In this document: positions 53,975 through 63,000 of the stretch, piece after piece
Layout of the letters: each line of letters begins with the position of its first letter
How positions within the stretch are numbered: the first letter of the stretch is position 1
From: Verrucomicrobiaceae bacterium
Lineage (GTDB): Bacteria; Verrucomicrobiota; Verrucomicrobiia; Verrucomicrobiales; Verrucomicrobiaceae
Assembly (NCBI GenBank): GCA_027484445.1
Contig: JAIXSY010000021.1
Coordinates: 171,562 to 235,561 of the forward strand
Reading direction: 5' to 3'
Length of the DNA stretch: 64,000 bases
Notes under the pieces: model-generated
What the model was told of the DNA's origin: nothing
Database searches by the model: none
The model's input: only the letters and a program-made list of their open reading frames with translations
Program-made: the position numbers and the translations under genes

Positions 53975-54616
53975 ATGGCCGCGAAAATATACACGCTCTT
54001 GTTGGCGGACGATCACGCAGTGGTTCGTCGGGGGTTTAGCATGATCCTGGCTGCGCAGTGGGACATGCAGGTACTGGCTGAGGTCTCAAATGGCCGCGAA
54101 GCTGTGCAGATGGCGGAAGAGCTACAGCCGGATGTGGTCGTGATGGATGTGACCATGCCTGAACTCAATGGTATCGAAGCCACCCGACGATTGCTGAAGG
54201 TCTCACCACGCTCACGCGTGCTGGCTTTGTCCATGCACAAAGACTCCGTCTATGTGAGAGAAATCCTCCGTGCCGGAGCGAAAGGTTATTTGCTCAAGGA
54301 CAGCAGCGAGGCGGACTTCCTGAAGGCGGTGCGCGCAGTGGCGGTGGGGCAGGGTTATCTGAGCCCGGAGGTCTCCGATGCTGTGCTGGACGATTACCGC
54401 AAGCATGTCACCAACCCGATTGATCTGCTGTCTTCCCGCGAGCGCGAGGTGCTGCAAATGATCGCCGAGAGCAAGACGAACAAGGACATCGCCAATGCGC
54501 TCAACCTAAGCGTTTACACCGTGGAAGCTCACCGGGGCCGGATCATGGAAAAGCTGAACATGCATAGCATCGGCGAGTTGGTGCGGTTCGCTGTGCGCAA
54601 TGGTCTCATTGATTGA
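53975..54616 (+). CDS. NarL/FixJ-type response regulator
   Basis: A 213-residue response regulator. The receiver domain has Asp12-Asp13, the phosphoacceptor Asp58 in VVVMDVTMPE, and the Lys of LLKD. The C-terminal LuxR-type helix-turn-helix reads LSSREREVLQMIAESKTNKDIA followed by VYTVEAHRGRIMEKL. It lies 12 bp after xylB, and the kinase gene overlaps or abuts its stop, so the three genes are probably co-transcribed. Regulation of carbohydrate genes is a possibility from context only. Confidence 0.9.
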   Translation: MAAKIYTLLLADDHAVVRRGFSMILAAQWDMQVLAEVSNGREAVQMAEELQPDVVVMDVTMPELNGIEATRRLLKVSPRSRVLALSMHKDSVYVREILRAGAKGYLLKDSSEADFLKAVRAVAVGQGYLSPEVSDAVLDDYRKHVTNPIDLLSSREREVLQMIAESKTNKDIANALNLSVYTVEAHRGRIMEKLNMHSIGELVRFAVRNGLID

Positions 54617-54624
54617 GCGCGCTT

Positions 54625-55938
54625 ATGCCTCTTCGTCTGCCTGCCTTTCCTCGTCGGATCACCGAGCGCACGGTTTTGTGGGGATTGGTGCCAGGCTTCG
54701 CTTTGGTCATGATTCTGCTGGGCATGGCGGGACTGGTGGCGGTCCGTGACAGTCGTCAGATTCGGCAAAGCGCGACGCAACTGGTGCGCGATCAATTGCT
54801 CATCGCTCGATTGCTGCATGAAGTGCAGGCGGAGGAAGATGCGCTGGCGCTGGCGCTGCATCGATTGACGACACAGTCGAGTGGTCAAGAGCGCGCCCTA
54901 CGCATCGCTGAACTCAAGGAGGCTGATCAAACGGTGGCTAAGCTGGCTGCTCAGGCTGCGGTGACACCGAGCGCCGATCAGTGGCAGCAATTGGCGGAAA
55001 GGACACAGGCCTTCTCTTCCCAGGCAGAGGCGGCTTTTGCTCATCCAGGTGCGGTGGCTCCTGAGATCATGGAGTCCTTGTTCAGCGGTCATGAGCAGGT
55101 GGTGAAGCTCATTCACGATCTCATCTTGGTCAGCAGCCGGCAGTTGATCGAGGTGGACGAGCAGATGAGCCTCCAGCTCAAAGGGCTTGCTGATGATTCT
55201 GCGCTGCTGATTGGCTCTTGCTTCCTGCTGGCTTCCCTGTGCGCCACAGGCACCGTTTTGTATGTGCGCCGCAGCATTCGCCGGATCGAGTGGCAGACGC
55301 ATGAGCTGGACCGTGTGTCCTGGCACATGCTGCAAACGCAGGAGGAGACGGCGCGGCGTTTTTCCCACGAGCTGCATGATGAGCTGGGGCAATCTTTGGC
55401 CGCGCTGCGTGCGAACCTGACCTCGACAAGCCGGGATGATTTGGATGAGCGACGCGCGGATGGTTTGCAGCTGGTCGATCAGGCGATCGCGAATGTGCGT
55501 GAGCTTTCGCAGCTGCTGCGCCCGGTGATCTTGGATGACTTTGGGCTCGATGCGGGGCTGCGTTGGCTCGCTGAAAAATTCGCCCAGCGCACGCGCATTC
55601 GGGTGGACTATGAATCGGACCTGGAAGTGCGCCTGCACAGCGACACCGAGACGCATCTGTTCCGCATCGCCCAGGAGGCGCTAACCAATATTGCCCGTCA
55701 CTCGCGCGCCACGCAGGTGGAGCTGCGTCTGTGCGTGCAGCGGGCTCAGATCCTGTTGCTCGTTCAGGACAACGGGAAGGGGATTGATCCCGAGCGCAGT
55801 CAGTCACGCCATAGCCTAGGCCTGACAGGGATGCACGCTCGTGCGCGGCAATGCGGAGGTCATGTGCAGCTGGAAGAGGTGGACCCGCATGGCCTGCGCA
55901 TACGCGTGGAGGTGCCGCTGCGCACGGCAGAGGCCTAA
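54625..55938 (+). CDS. NarX-like sensor histidine kinase
   Basis: A 437-residue membrane kinase from ATG 54625; a TTG at 54613 would overlap the regulator's stop. Two membrane helices (ERTVLWGLVPGFALVMILLG, and LIGSCFLLASLCATGTVLYV) flank a helical periplasmic region of about 130 residues. The phosphoacceptor His lies in RRFSHELHDELGQSLA (about residue 250), the HisKA_3 type. The ATP-binding part has EALTNIARHS, DNGKGID and GLTGMHARA. It is the partner of the preceding regulator. Confidence 0.9.
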   Translation: MPLRLPAFPRRITERTVLWGLVPGFALVMILLGMAGLVAVRDSRQIRQSATQLVRDQLLIARLLHEVQAEEDALALALHRLTTQSSGQERALRIAELKEADQTVAKLAAQAAVTPSADQWQQLAERTQAFSSQAEAAFAHPGAVAPEIMESLFSGHEQVVKLIHDLILVSSRQLIEVDEQMSLQLKGLADDSALLIGSCFLLASLCATGTVLYVRRSIRRIEWQTHELDRVSWHMLQTQEETARRFSHELHDELGQSLAALRANLTSTSRDDLDERRADGLQLVDQAIANVRELSQLLRPVILDDFGLDAGLRWLAEKFAQRTRIRVDYESDLEVRLHSDTETHLFRIAQEALTNIARHSRATQVELRLCVQRAQILLLVQDNGKGIDPERSQSRHSLGLTGMHARARQCGGHVQLEEVDPHGLRIRVEVPLRTAEA

Positions 55939-55970
55939 CCATCTTCGAGAGGGGTAAGGGATCAGGAAGC

Positions 55971-56831
55971 CTAGTCCTGAGAGGCTGCTGAACGCAGCCA
56001 CTGCGAGGGTGAGCGGCCTTTTTCCGCACGAAAGGCTTGGCTGAAATGGCTGAGACTGCGGTAGCCTACCTCCAGCGCGGCTTCGCTGGCATTCATGCGA
56101 CCGGTGGACATCAGCTCTGCCGCACGCTCGATGCGCAGGCGCCGCAGGAATAGGCTGATCGTGGTGCCCGCAGCTTCAGAAAAGGTGCGCGACAAGTACT
56201 GCGGATGGCAGCCGCATAGCCGGGCCAGCTCTTCCAGCGTGGGCGGATTTTCCAGGTCCTGCAAAAGCGCCTCGCGCACCTTGGCCACGCGTTCCAGCGA
56301 AAGCCGCCGCGTGCGTGTGCAGAACATTTCTTCGCCGCGAGCCTCCGTCAGCACTTTGCGAAAGAAAAACTCACTCATCCGGCTGCCCTCCAGGAGGCGA
56401 CGCGCCTCAGCGCAGAGTGTGGACGCCATCAGGCCACGAGCCCAGGCGCGGTCCTCGGCTTCCAGCGGACGCTGGATCATCGGGGTCGGTGGGTAGGGGC
56501 CTAGCAGCAGTGCCTGCAGATCGGCCGATAGCTCCTGGCGCAGATGGGCCAACATGCCGTGAATCCAGTTCACCGGATAGGCCAGCATCAGGACTTCGGG
56601 CGGCTCCTGGCCCAGAACTCCGCAGCGGTCTGGCAACCCTGCGGCGGTGTTTAGCCAGATGAGGGAGCCGGTGCGCACCTCTTGGGCCAGTCGGGCAGGC
56701 CAGCCTAGCTGAAGGTCTCCGCCAAGCACGAGCAGACCCACGACCCAACCGTCTGGCAGGTCGTGGAGCCAGCTCTGGGATACCCAGGCCTCTAGGCCCA
56801 GCCATCGACTTTGGAAATCAGCGCTCAGCAT
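55971..56831 (-). CDS. AraC-family regulator (PchR-like)
   Basis: A 286-residue regulator with a ligand-binding N-terminal half and a C-terminal AraC helix-turn-helix (about 190-286). The first recognition region reads LEELARLCGCHPQYLSRTFSEAAG; the second, LEVGYRSLSHFSQAFRAEKGRSPSQW, is the AraC signature. The mid-region resembles PchR-type regulators of iron-siderophore genes; this is inference. It is the last gene of the operon FMN-binding protein, ApbE, regulator, 18 bp after apbE. Confidence 0.85.
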   Translation of the reverse strand: MLSADFQSRWLGLEAWVSQSWLHDLPDGWVVGLLVLGGDLQLGWPARLAQEVRTGSLIWLNTAAGLPDRCGVLGQEPPEVLMLAYPVNWIHGMLAHLRQELSADLQALLLGPYPPTPMIQRPLEAEDRAWARGLMASTLCAEARRLLEGSRMSEFFFRKVLTEARGEEMFCTRTRRLSLERVAKVREALLQDLENPPTLEELARLCGCHPQYLSRTFSEAAGTTISLFLRRLRIERAAELMSTGRMNASEAALEVGYRSLSHFSQAFRAEKGRSPSQWLRSAASQD

Positions 56832-56849
56832 GGTGTTGCAGAGCCGATC

Positions 56850-57731
56850 TCAGGCAGGGAAGAGCACCTGCTCGCCTTTCGCAGTCAGCAGCAGGGCCAC
56901 GCTATCGTGGGCCGATAGCACTGGGTTCCAAACCTTTTGCGGAGCCAGCAGCACCGCCTTGGTCAGCGCATCTGCTTCGATGCAGGTTTTTGCAAAAACG
57001 CTGACGCTGAGGTTGCTCCTCATGGGCTTCCCCGTGCGGGGATGCAGGATCGCAGCGGCTTTTTTCAATCCACTGGCCGCCCGCACAAAGTAGGCTGCAC
57101 TCGTGGCCAGGGCAGGTCGCAGCATGATGCTCGGCACCGCGGCGCGATGCGGGTCACGCGGATCACGGATGGCCACACGACTGTCGATCTGGCCGAGCAC
57201 CCGCAGATCGCCCCCGGCATTCACGATGGCTCCGTGAAGGCCGAGCGTGCTCAGGTATTCGATCGCCTTGTCCACAGCAAAGCCCTTTGCGATGCCGCCC
57301 AGATCGATCTGCAAAGGCTGGCGGTAGGAAATCGCCCGTCCGCCATGCAGGGTGATGTCCTCCCAGCGTCCTGCCTCTGCCAGCGATGTGTAGGCACCAT
57401 GCCGCGGCAGCAGCCCACTGCGCACCAGCCTGGGTGCCACCGTGATGTCAAAGGCACCCTCGGTCTCGCGGCTGAGCTGTGCAGCCAGCTCGATCACATG
57501 ATAGGTCCATGGATGCACCTGCAAGGGGGCTAAATGACCGCAGCGGTTCAGGCGGCTGATGTCACTGTCTGCGTCATGAAAGCTCATCATGCGCTGCACC
57601 CAGCGGATCATTTCAAAGGCCTTGCCCGCCTGCTGCTGCAGCTTGGTCTCAGGGGCCTCACCACACAGCGTGATTTCGACAAAAGTGCCCAGCAGGGGTT
57701 GGCAGCGTTGGATCGTTTTCATCGGAGTCAT
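56850..57731 (-). CDS. apbE: FAD:protein FMN transferase
   Basis: Attaches FMN covalently through phosphodiester bonds to Thr or Ser in FMN-binding domains. It has 293 residues. ATG 57731 is chosen (ATG 57722 also possible), overlapping the end of the upstream gene by 4 bp; the longer open frame is not family-like. Recognised features are LLGTFVEITLCG near the N-terminus, QRMMSFHDADSDISRLN, QIDLGGIAKGFAVDKA, IVNAGGDLRVLG and DALTKAVLLA. The direct neighbour is the probable substrate protein, with the target motif SGAT. Export is usual for this family but no signal peptide is obvious from this start. Confidence 0.92.
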   Translation of the reverse strand: MTPMKTIQRCQPLLGTFVEITLCGEAPETKLQQQAGKAFEMIRWVQRMMSFHDADSDISRLNRCGHLAPLQVHPWTYHVIELAAQLSRETEGAFDITVAPRLVRSGLLPRHGAYTSLAEAGRWEDITLHGGRAISYRQPLQIDLGGIAKGFAVDKAIEYLSTLGLHGAIVNAGGDLRVLGQIDSRVAIRDPRDPHRAAVPSIMLRPALATSAAYFVRAASGLKKAAAILHPRTGKPMRSNLSVSVFAKTCIEADALTKAVLLAPQKVWNPVLSAHDSVALLLTAKGEQVLFPA

Positions 57732-58255
57732 GCGTGGCGGAGCACTTGCTCCCAGGTTTGCACCAGACGCCGCACCCCACGCGTGATGCTCTGGCTGCTG
57801 ATCGTCGCGCCAGAGAGGGGGGTGATGTCCTTGCCCGGCTTCAGCTTTGAATCGACGGTTTTGCCATGAAATTGCCGCCGCCATTCCGGCTGGCGCACCT
57901 CATAGCCGTAGGTTTCTCGATAGGTCAGGATCTCCACGCCCTGCACCTCACCCCTCGCGCTGATCGCCACGGCCAGGTCGATGGCCTCATAGCGCCCTTT
58001 CACCGAGTCGAAGAGCAGCCAATCGCCCGCTGGAGAGCGCCAAGCCTCCAGAGCTTCGCGCGGCACATCCACCCCACAGGCGGCCTCGATGCTCCTGCGC
58101 TCTTTTTTGCTCAGCGAGATCGGGCACGCTTCAGCCGGGCCTGGCAGCAGAATGGCCTTCGCCTGTTCCCGAGTGAGGTAAACCTGCGCATGAAGGCCCC
58201 CTGGCGCGAGCAGCAGGGCAGGGGCAAAGGAGCGGATGAGGCAACGGCGTCGCAT
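57728..58255 (-). CDS. Exported FMN-binding domain protein, likely ApbE substrate
   Basis: A 175-residue exported protein. The N-terminus has a Tat- or Sec-like leader (MRRRCLIRSFAPALLLAPGG). The FMN-binding domain is C-terminal; the flavinylation motif DITPLSGATISS includes SGAT with Thr151 as the predicted FMN attachment site, as in NqrC. It lies directly upstream of apbE with a 4-bp overlap, and a Fur-like box is upstream of its ATG. It is probably a flavin-carrying extracytosolic electron-transfer protein. No membrane electron donor is encoded beside it. Confidence 0.87.
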   Translation of the reverse strand: MRRRCLIRSFAPALLLAPGGLHAQVYLTREQAKAILLPGPAEACPISLSKKERRSIEAACGVDVPREALEAWRSPAGDWLLFDSVKGRYEAIDLAVAISARGEVQGVEILTYRETYGYEVRQPEWRRQFHGKTVDSKLKPGKDITPLSGATISSQSITRGVRRLVQTWEQVLRHA

Positions 58256-58263
58256 GGTTCAAT

Positions 58264-58278
58264 CGAGAATTGTTCTCA
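58264..58278. promoter_or_regulatory. Fur-like box upstream of the FMN-binding/apbE operon
   Basis: A 7-1-7 inverted repeat, CGAGAATTGTTCTCA. It matches the Fur pattern TGAnAAT-n-ATTnTCA at all but two positions (first C for T; G for A at the start of the second half). It lies 9-23 bp upstream of the FMN-binding gene's ATG, a repressor-like position. Together with a PchR-like regulator in the operon it suggests iron control. Binding is not shown. Confidence 0.5.
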
Positions 58279-58559
58279 TTTGTAGGTGCAATTGAATCTC
58301 AAATTCGATGATGACAAGCCCTTTTTCTCTAGCCATCCCGCCTGGGCTGTCCGTCACACCGATCACCTTCCCGCTAGAGTCGTGGCGGGCTTGACCGCAG
58401 ATCTCAGCGTAGCTTCCCGAGAGCGAGGATGATTTTTACCCAGGGCCTCTTCTCCATGGCCAAAGCCTGTCCTGAAGGCAAAACCTGCCTGAGAAAGCAT
58501 CGCGTGCAGCCCAAGAACTCGACGAAACTGACGCTGCGCCCTCCCCCGAGCCTACCCCC
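58279..58559. other. Divergent intergenic region before the vWA gene, no gene seen
   Basis: About 280 bp between the Fur-like box and the vWA gene. It should hold the promoters of both divergent units. A possible half dyad GAAT-N5-ATTC lies near 58294-58306. No RNA or coding gene is supported. Confidence 0.4.
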
Positions 58560-59990
58560 ATGAACGAGCCTGATGTCCCCCCTTCAACGGCGACGGAAAA
58601 GCTGACCACTTCAGCCCTGCCCAACCCTGCCCCTCCTTCACCGATGGGCCTGTCCTTTCCAAATTCCTACGGTTATCCCAGTGGGCCGATCTTGGTGCCG
58701 CCCGGTTTTGCCGTTCCGCCTGGTTACACCCTCTCTCATGGCATTGCCTACCCCATCTCAACCCCACTCGCACCGGCCACAGTCCCTGCGCCAGTAGCCC
58801 GCGTGACTCCGAGCGCGGCGGACGCAGAGCAGCCTTTGCCAATCGTTCCCCCAACCACGCCCCACCCGCCCATCACACACCCAGAGTCGGCACCCGCCTT
58901 GCCACCACGACAAAGCAGCAACGCTCCTGCTTCAGCTCCGAATCGACTCGTCACCTTCTGGCGCCACATCGGTGGCGGCTCGCTTACCCTTTCGCTCCTC
59001 ATTCACGCAGGCATCCTTGCCCTCGGTGGCCTCATCGTCTTCACCACAGCTCTTCAGGAAAAGCAGATCGACTTCCTGCCGGGGGGCGGCAGCCAATCCT
59101 CGGCCGATGCCTCCGCCGCGCTCGCCCACAAGATCCAGCAGAAAAAGCAGAACCAGATCAAGAAAAGCATCCCACGCCAAAAGCTCGTCTCCACCAGCCT
59201 GAACGCAGCCATCAACCTGCCTGATGCGCCACCTGACCTGCTGGATGTGCCAGACGTCTCCTCCCTGCTTGGCGGTGGCCGACTCGGCGGCGGCGGCTTT
59301 GGCCGCAGCGGTGCGGGCGGCGGCTTTGGTGATGGCTTCGGCCAAGGCAGCCTCAGTGGCATGACCTTCAAACCCCTCATGATGTTTGGCATGGAGCTCA
59401 AAGACACCCGCAAGATTGCCGTCGTCATGGATGTCTCCCGCTCCATGACCCGCTACCTGCCCCTCGTGGCCAAAGAGCTCGACAAAGTCGCGCGCGGCAG
59501 CCCCCTCGTGCTCTACTTTGGCTGTGGACTGAAAACCCCACCGCGAGGTCTCGAAGACAAAGTCCGCAAAGTCACCGACCCACGCTTCGACAAATTTTGG
59601 TTCTACTGGGAAGGCAAGCACGAGATGGACCTGCTGCGGCAGGACTACGACAAGCTCAAAGTCCCCACCGGAGAGCCCATGCCCCTGGAAGCCATCTATC
59701 AACAGATGAAAAAGCGACCCAACACCTACTTCATCGACTTCAACGGCATCGCCTACGCCTCCTCCGCACTCATTTGCCGGGAAGTCATGGAAGCCGATAC
59801 CCTCTATTGGTTCGCCGACTTCCAAGACGCCGTGGACAGCGAGCACATCCGCGACGTCATGCGCAAGATCCGAGGTCGAAAGCAAAAGCTCTACATGCAC
59901 GCCTCCGTCCGAGGTGAGTCCTTCGAGACCATCCGCGATGAACTCTGCCTCCCCCTCGGTGGCGAAGTCCTCGAAGCCAAAGTGCAGTGA
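58560..59990 (+). CDS. TonB-like membrane protein with vWA domain
   Basis: A 476-residue protein with three parts. A Pro/Ala-rich cytoplasmic N-terminus of about 135 residues is followed by one membrane helix (LSLLIHAGILALGGLIVFTTAL, about 140-165), whose HAG/HAL-type buried His recalls TonB and TolA helices. A Gly-rich linker (LGGGRLGGGGFGRSG, about 240-265) and a von Willebrand A domain (about 285-476) follow, with the metal-site motif MDVSRSMTRY (DxSxS). The vWA domain is presumably in the periplasm. It is the last protein gene before the CRISPR array and shows no link to known cas genes. Confidence 0.7.
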   Translation: MNEPDVPPSTATEKLTTSALPNPAPPSPMGLSFPNSYGYPSGPILVPPGFAVPPGYTLSHGIAYPISTPLAPATVPAPVARVTPSAADAEQPLPIVPPTTPHPPITHPESAPALPPRQSSNAPASAPNRLVTFWRHIGGGSLTLSLLIHAGILALGGLIVFTTALQEKQIDFLPGGGSQSSADASAALAHKIQQKKQNQIKKSIPRQKLVSTSLNAAINLPDAPPDLLDVPDVSSLLGGGRLGGGGFGRSGAGGGFGDGFGQGSLSGMTFKPLMMFGMELKDTRKIAVVMDVSRSMTRYLPLVAKELDKVARGSPLVLYFGCGLKTPPRGLEDKVRKVTDPRFDKFWFYWEGKHEMDLLRQDYDKLKVPTGEPMPLEAIYQQMKKRPNTYFIDFNGIAYASSALICREVMEADTLYWFADFQDAVDSEHIRDVMRKIRGRKQKLYMHASVRGESFETIRDELCLPLGGEVLEAKVQ

Positions 59991-60017
59991 GGGAGCAAGT
60001 CCGCCCCATGCCCATGA

Positions 60018-60050
60018 TGACAACCCCACGTCAGCGCTAAAAGCGGCGAC
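60018..60050. repeat. Degenerate terminal CRISPR repeat
   Basis: The last eight bases (GCGGCGAC, 60043-60050) equal the repeat end. Over 33 bp I count 19 matches. It is followed by a 34-bp spacer (60051-60084), the standard spacer length, then the first intact repeat. A decayed repeat marks the leader-distal end of an array, and loss is concentrated at the crRNA-3' side of the repeat, as is usual. Confidence 0.65.
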
Positions 60051-60084
60051 CGGCGTTGAAGGTCATGAAAGCATTGTGGCTGCG

Positions 60085-63000
60085 GTTTCAATCCGCGCCG
60101 CCGGTGAAGGCGGCGACGTTTGCGGTGGACATGGCGACGCAGGCTGAGCTGTTTCAATCCGCGCCGCCGGTGAAGGCGGCGACCCGGAGACAAGGAGTTG
60201 GAAAGTGGGTGTCACGAGTTTCAATCCGCGCCGCCGGTGAAGGCGGCGACCGAAGCGGGTGGCGTAACCACTGACGCTCTGCTTGTTTCAATCCGCGCCG
60301 CCGGTGAAGGCGGCGACGGAAGCTAGGCTCAAGGCGGAACAGGAAGCCAGGGTTTCAATCCGCGCCGCCGGTGAAGGCGGCGACAAAATGACTGCGCAGT
60401 TGCAGCAATTCAGGCACCGTTTCAATCCGCGCCGCCGGTGAAGGCGGCGACTGGGTCTGGTTTTCGGTTTTGGCTCCTCTGTCACGTTTCAATCCGCGCC
60501 GCCGGTGAAGGCGGCGACGCATTTGGGGCAACCGCACGACAAGTGCTGATCCGTTTCAATCCGCGCCGCCGGTGAAGGCGGCGACTTGACGGCGTGCGAA
60601 TCCATGACATCGACGTTTTGTTTCAATCCGCGCCGCCGGTGAAGGCGGCGACCGAAGACGATGACGAAGCTGAAGATGAAGAGCCTGTTTCAATCCGCGC
60701 CGCCGGTGAAGGCGGCGACACGAGGATGAAAAAGAGAGGCAGCTAACCAAAAAGTTTCAATCCGCGCCGCCGGTGAAGGCGGCGACCCAACTCACTCCCT
60801 TCGCTCGTGAGGAGTTCGAGGTTTCAATCCGCGCCGCCGGTGAAGGCGGCGACGGCAAGGTGCATTCGATCGACTACGAGGCAGCGAGTTTCAATCCGCG
60901 CCGCCGGTGAAGGCGGCGACGCCCGTTGGTGGACTTCCTGAAGCTGTAGTAGCAGTTTCAATCCGCGCCGCCGGTGAAGGCGGCGACGCTCGATCTGTGA
61001 GCACCTCAAAACACAGAAATTGTTTCAATCCGCGCCGCCGGTGAAGGCGGCGACGATTGGCTGGGACATCACCAGCAGCCCGCCGAAAGTTTCAATCCGC
61101 GCCGCCGGTGAAGGCGGCGACAACCGTTCATTTCCAAAGATGTTATCCGCCACTAGTTTCAATCCGCGCCGCCGGTGAAGGCGGCGACGTGATGCGGATG
61201 AAAATCCCTTTGTCATCCCGCTGTTTCAATCCGCGCCGCCGGTGAAGGCGGCGACGCTCCGCGATGTCCTGGTAAAGGATCTCCGCGATGTTTCAATCCG
61301 CGCCGCCGGTGAAGGCGGCGACCGTGCTCGAACCGCACAGTTTTACTCTACGCGAAGTTTCAATCCGCGCCGCCGGTGAAGGCGGCGACTCTGCGCGCCG
61401 CTTGTGATGCGGGTGTGAAAGTGTTTCAATCCGCGCCGCCGGTGAAGGCGGCGACTAACCATGTTTGTCATCATCAATCTCACCCGCCTCGTTTCAATCC
61501 GCGCCGCCGGTGAAGGCGGCGACAATGCCGTATTATAGCAGTGTCAGCAATGAGGCTGTTTCAATCCGCGCCGCCGGTGAAGGCGGCGACAGTTGTTTGA
61601 GGATGAGCACGGTTCGCTCGTCGAGTTTCAATCCGCGCCGCCGGTGAAGGCGGCGACCGCTCATGTCAGTAAGAGGTGAAGGCACTGAGATCGTTTCAAT
61701 CCGCGCCGCCGGTGAAGGCGGCGACTGCAATGCCTGCATGGCCTCGACCTTGGTGAGCTGTTTCAATCCGCGCCGCCGGTGAAGGCGGCGACTGCCCGAG
61801 TTTCCAAGGGCGAGTTTGTCATTGAGGTTTCAATCCGCGCCGCCGGTGAAGGCGGCGACATTTGCCCTCGTCGTCGCGGTGCCAAAACATGCGGTTTCAA
61901 TCCGCGCCGCCGGTGAAGGCGGCGACGGGACTGTGGCACCTGAGCCACATCGTGTGGGATGTTTCAATCCGCGCCGCCGGTGAAGGCGGCGACCGGAGGG
62001 CGCTGGCTGTGGTGTATTTTTCGGGCTGTTTCAATCCGCGCCGCCGGTGAAGGCGGCGACCCAGGCGTCGAGCGCAGGCGAAGGGAGAGCGAGGTTTCAA
62101 TCCGCGCCGCCGGTGAAGGCGGCGACGCTGAAGATGGCGAAAACGCCTTCACCGATCCTGTTTCAATCCGCGCCGCCGGTGAAGGCGGCGACCCGTGGCT
62201 TGTTGTTGGCTCTTGATCTCGTAGGCGTTTCAATCCGCGCCGCCGGTGAAGGCGGCGACGATGCAGTGAAGCCATGGTGGAAAGACAAATCAGTTTCAAT
62301 CCGCGCCGCCGGTGAAGGCGGCGACTGGTGTCTTTACCGGCGATCACCAATCTTTTGAGGTTTCAATCCGCGCCGCCGGTGAAGGCGGCGACAGTCAGCA
62401 GTCGATCCTCATCAAACCAGTCGTTAGTTTCAATCCGCGCCGCCGGTGAAGGCGGCGACCACGCTTGACGCCTGCTCACCAAAAGCCACCAGGGTTTCAA
62501 TCCGCGCCGCCGGTGAAGGCGGCGACACTAAATGTCTTGGCCCGCTTGCCGCCTTTTTTGTTTCAATCCGCGCCGCCGGTGAAGGCGGCGACAAAATCCA
62601 GCGTCATCGTTGCACCGTTGTAGCTGTTTCAATCCGCGCCGCCGGTGAAGGCGGCGACCTTTGCCCCCAGCATCCCGCTTGGGGCAGTCCAAGTTTCAAT
62701 CCGCGCCGCCGGTGAAGGCGGCGACCTCCTCTCCAGTCACCGCCAGTCGCACAGCGCGCAGTTTCAATCCGCGCCGCCGGTGAAGGCGGCGACAGCGTGG
62801 CTCAGGGAGTCGCGTGCCTGTAGAGCGGTTTCAATCCGCGCCGCCGGTGAAGGCGGCGACCCTGGCTCAAAAGCAAAGCAGCCACCGAAAAGCGTTTCAA
62901 TCCGCGCCGCCGGTGAAGGCGGCGACCTGGCAGCGGGCGTGGCTTTGACGGTGCTGCTCGTGTTTCAATCCGCGCCGCCGGTGAAGGCGGCGACAGCAGC

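Noticed and set aside
58932..60029. A 365-codon minus-strand ORF opposite the vWA gene
   Set aside because: It is the shadow of the vWA gene, with an Ala/Glu-rich composition and no domain.
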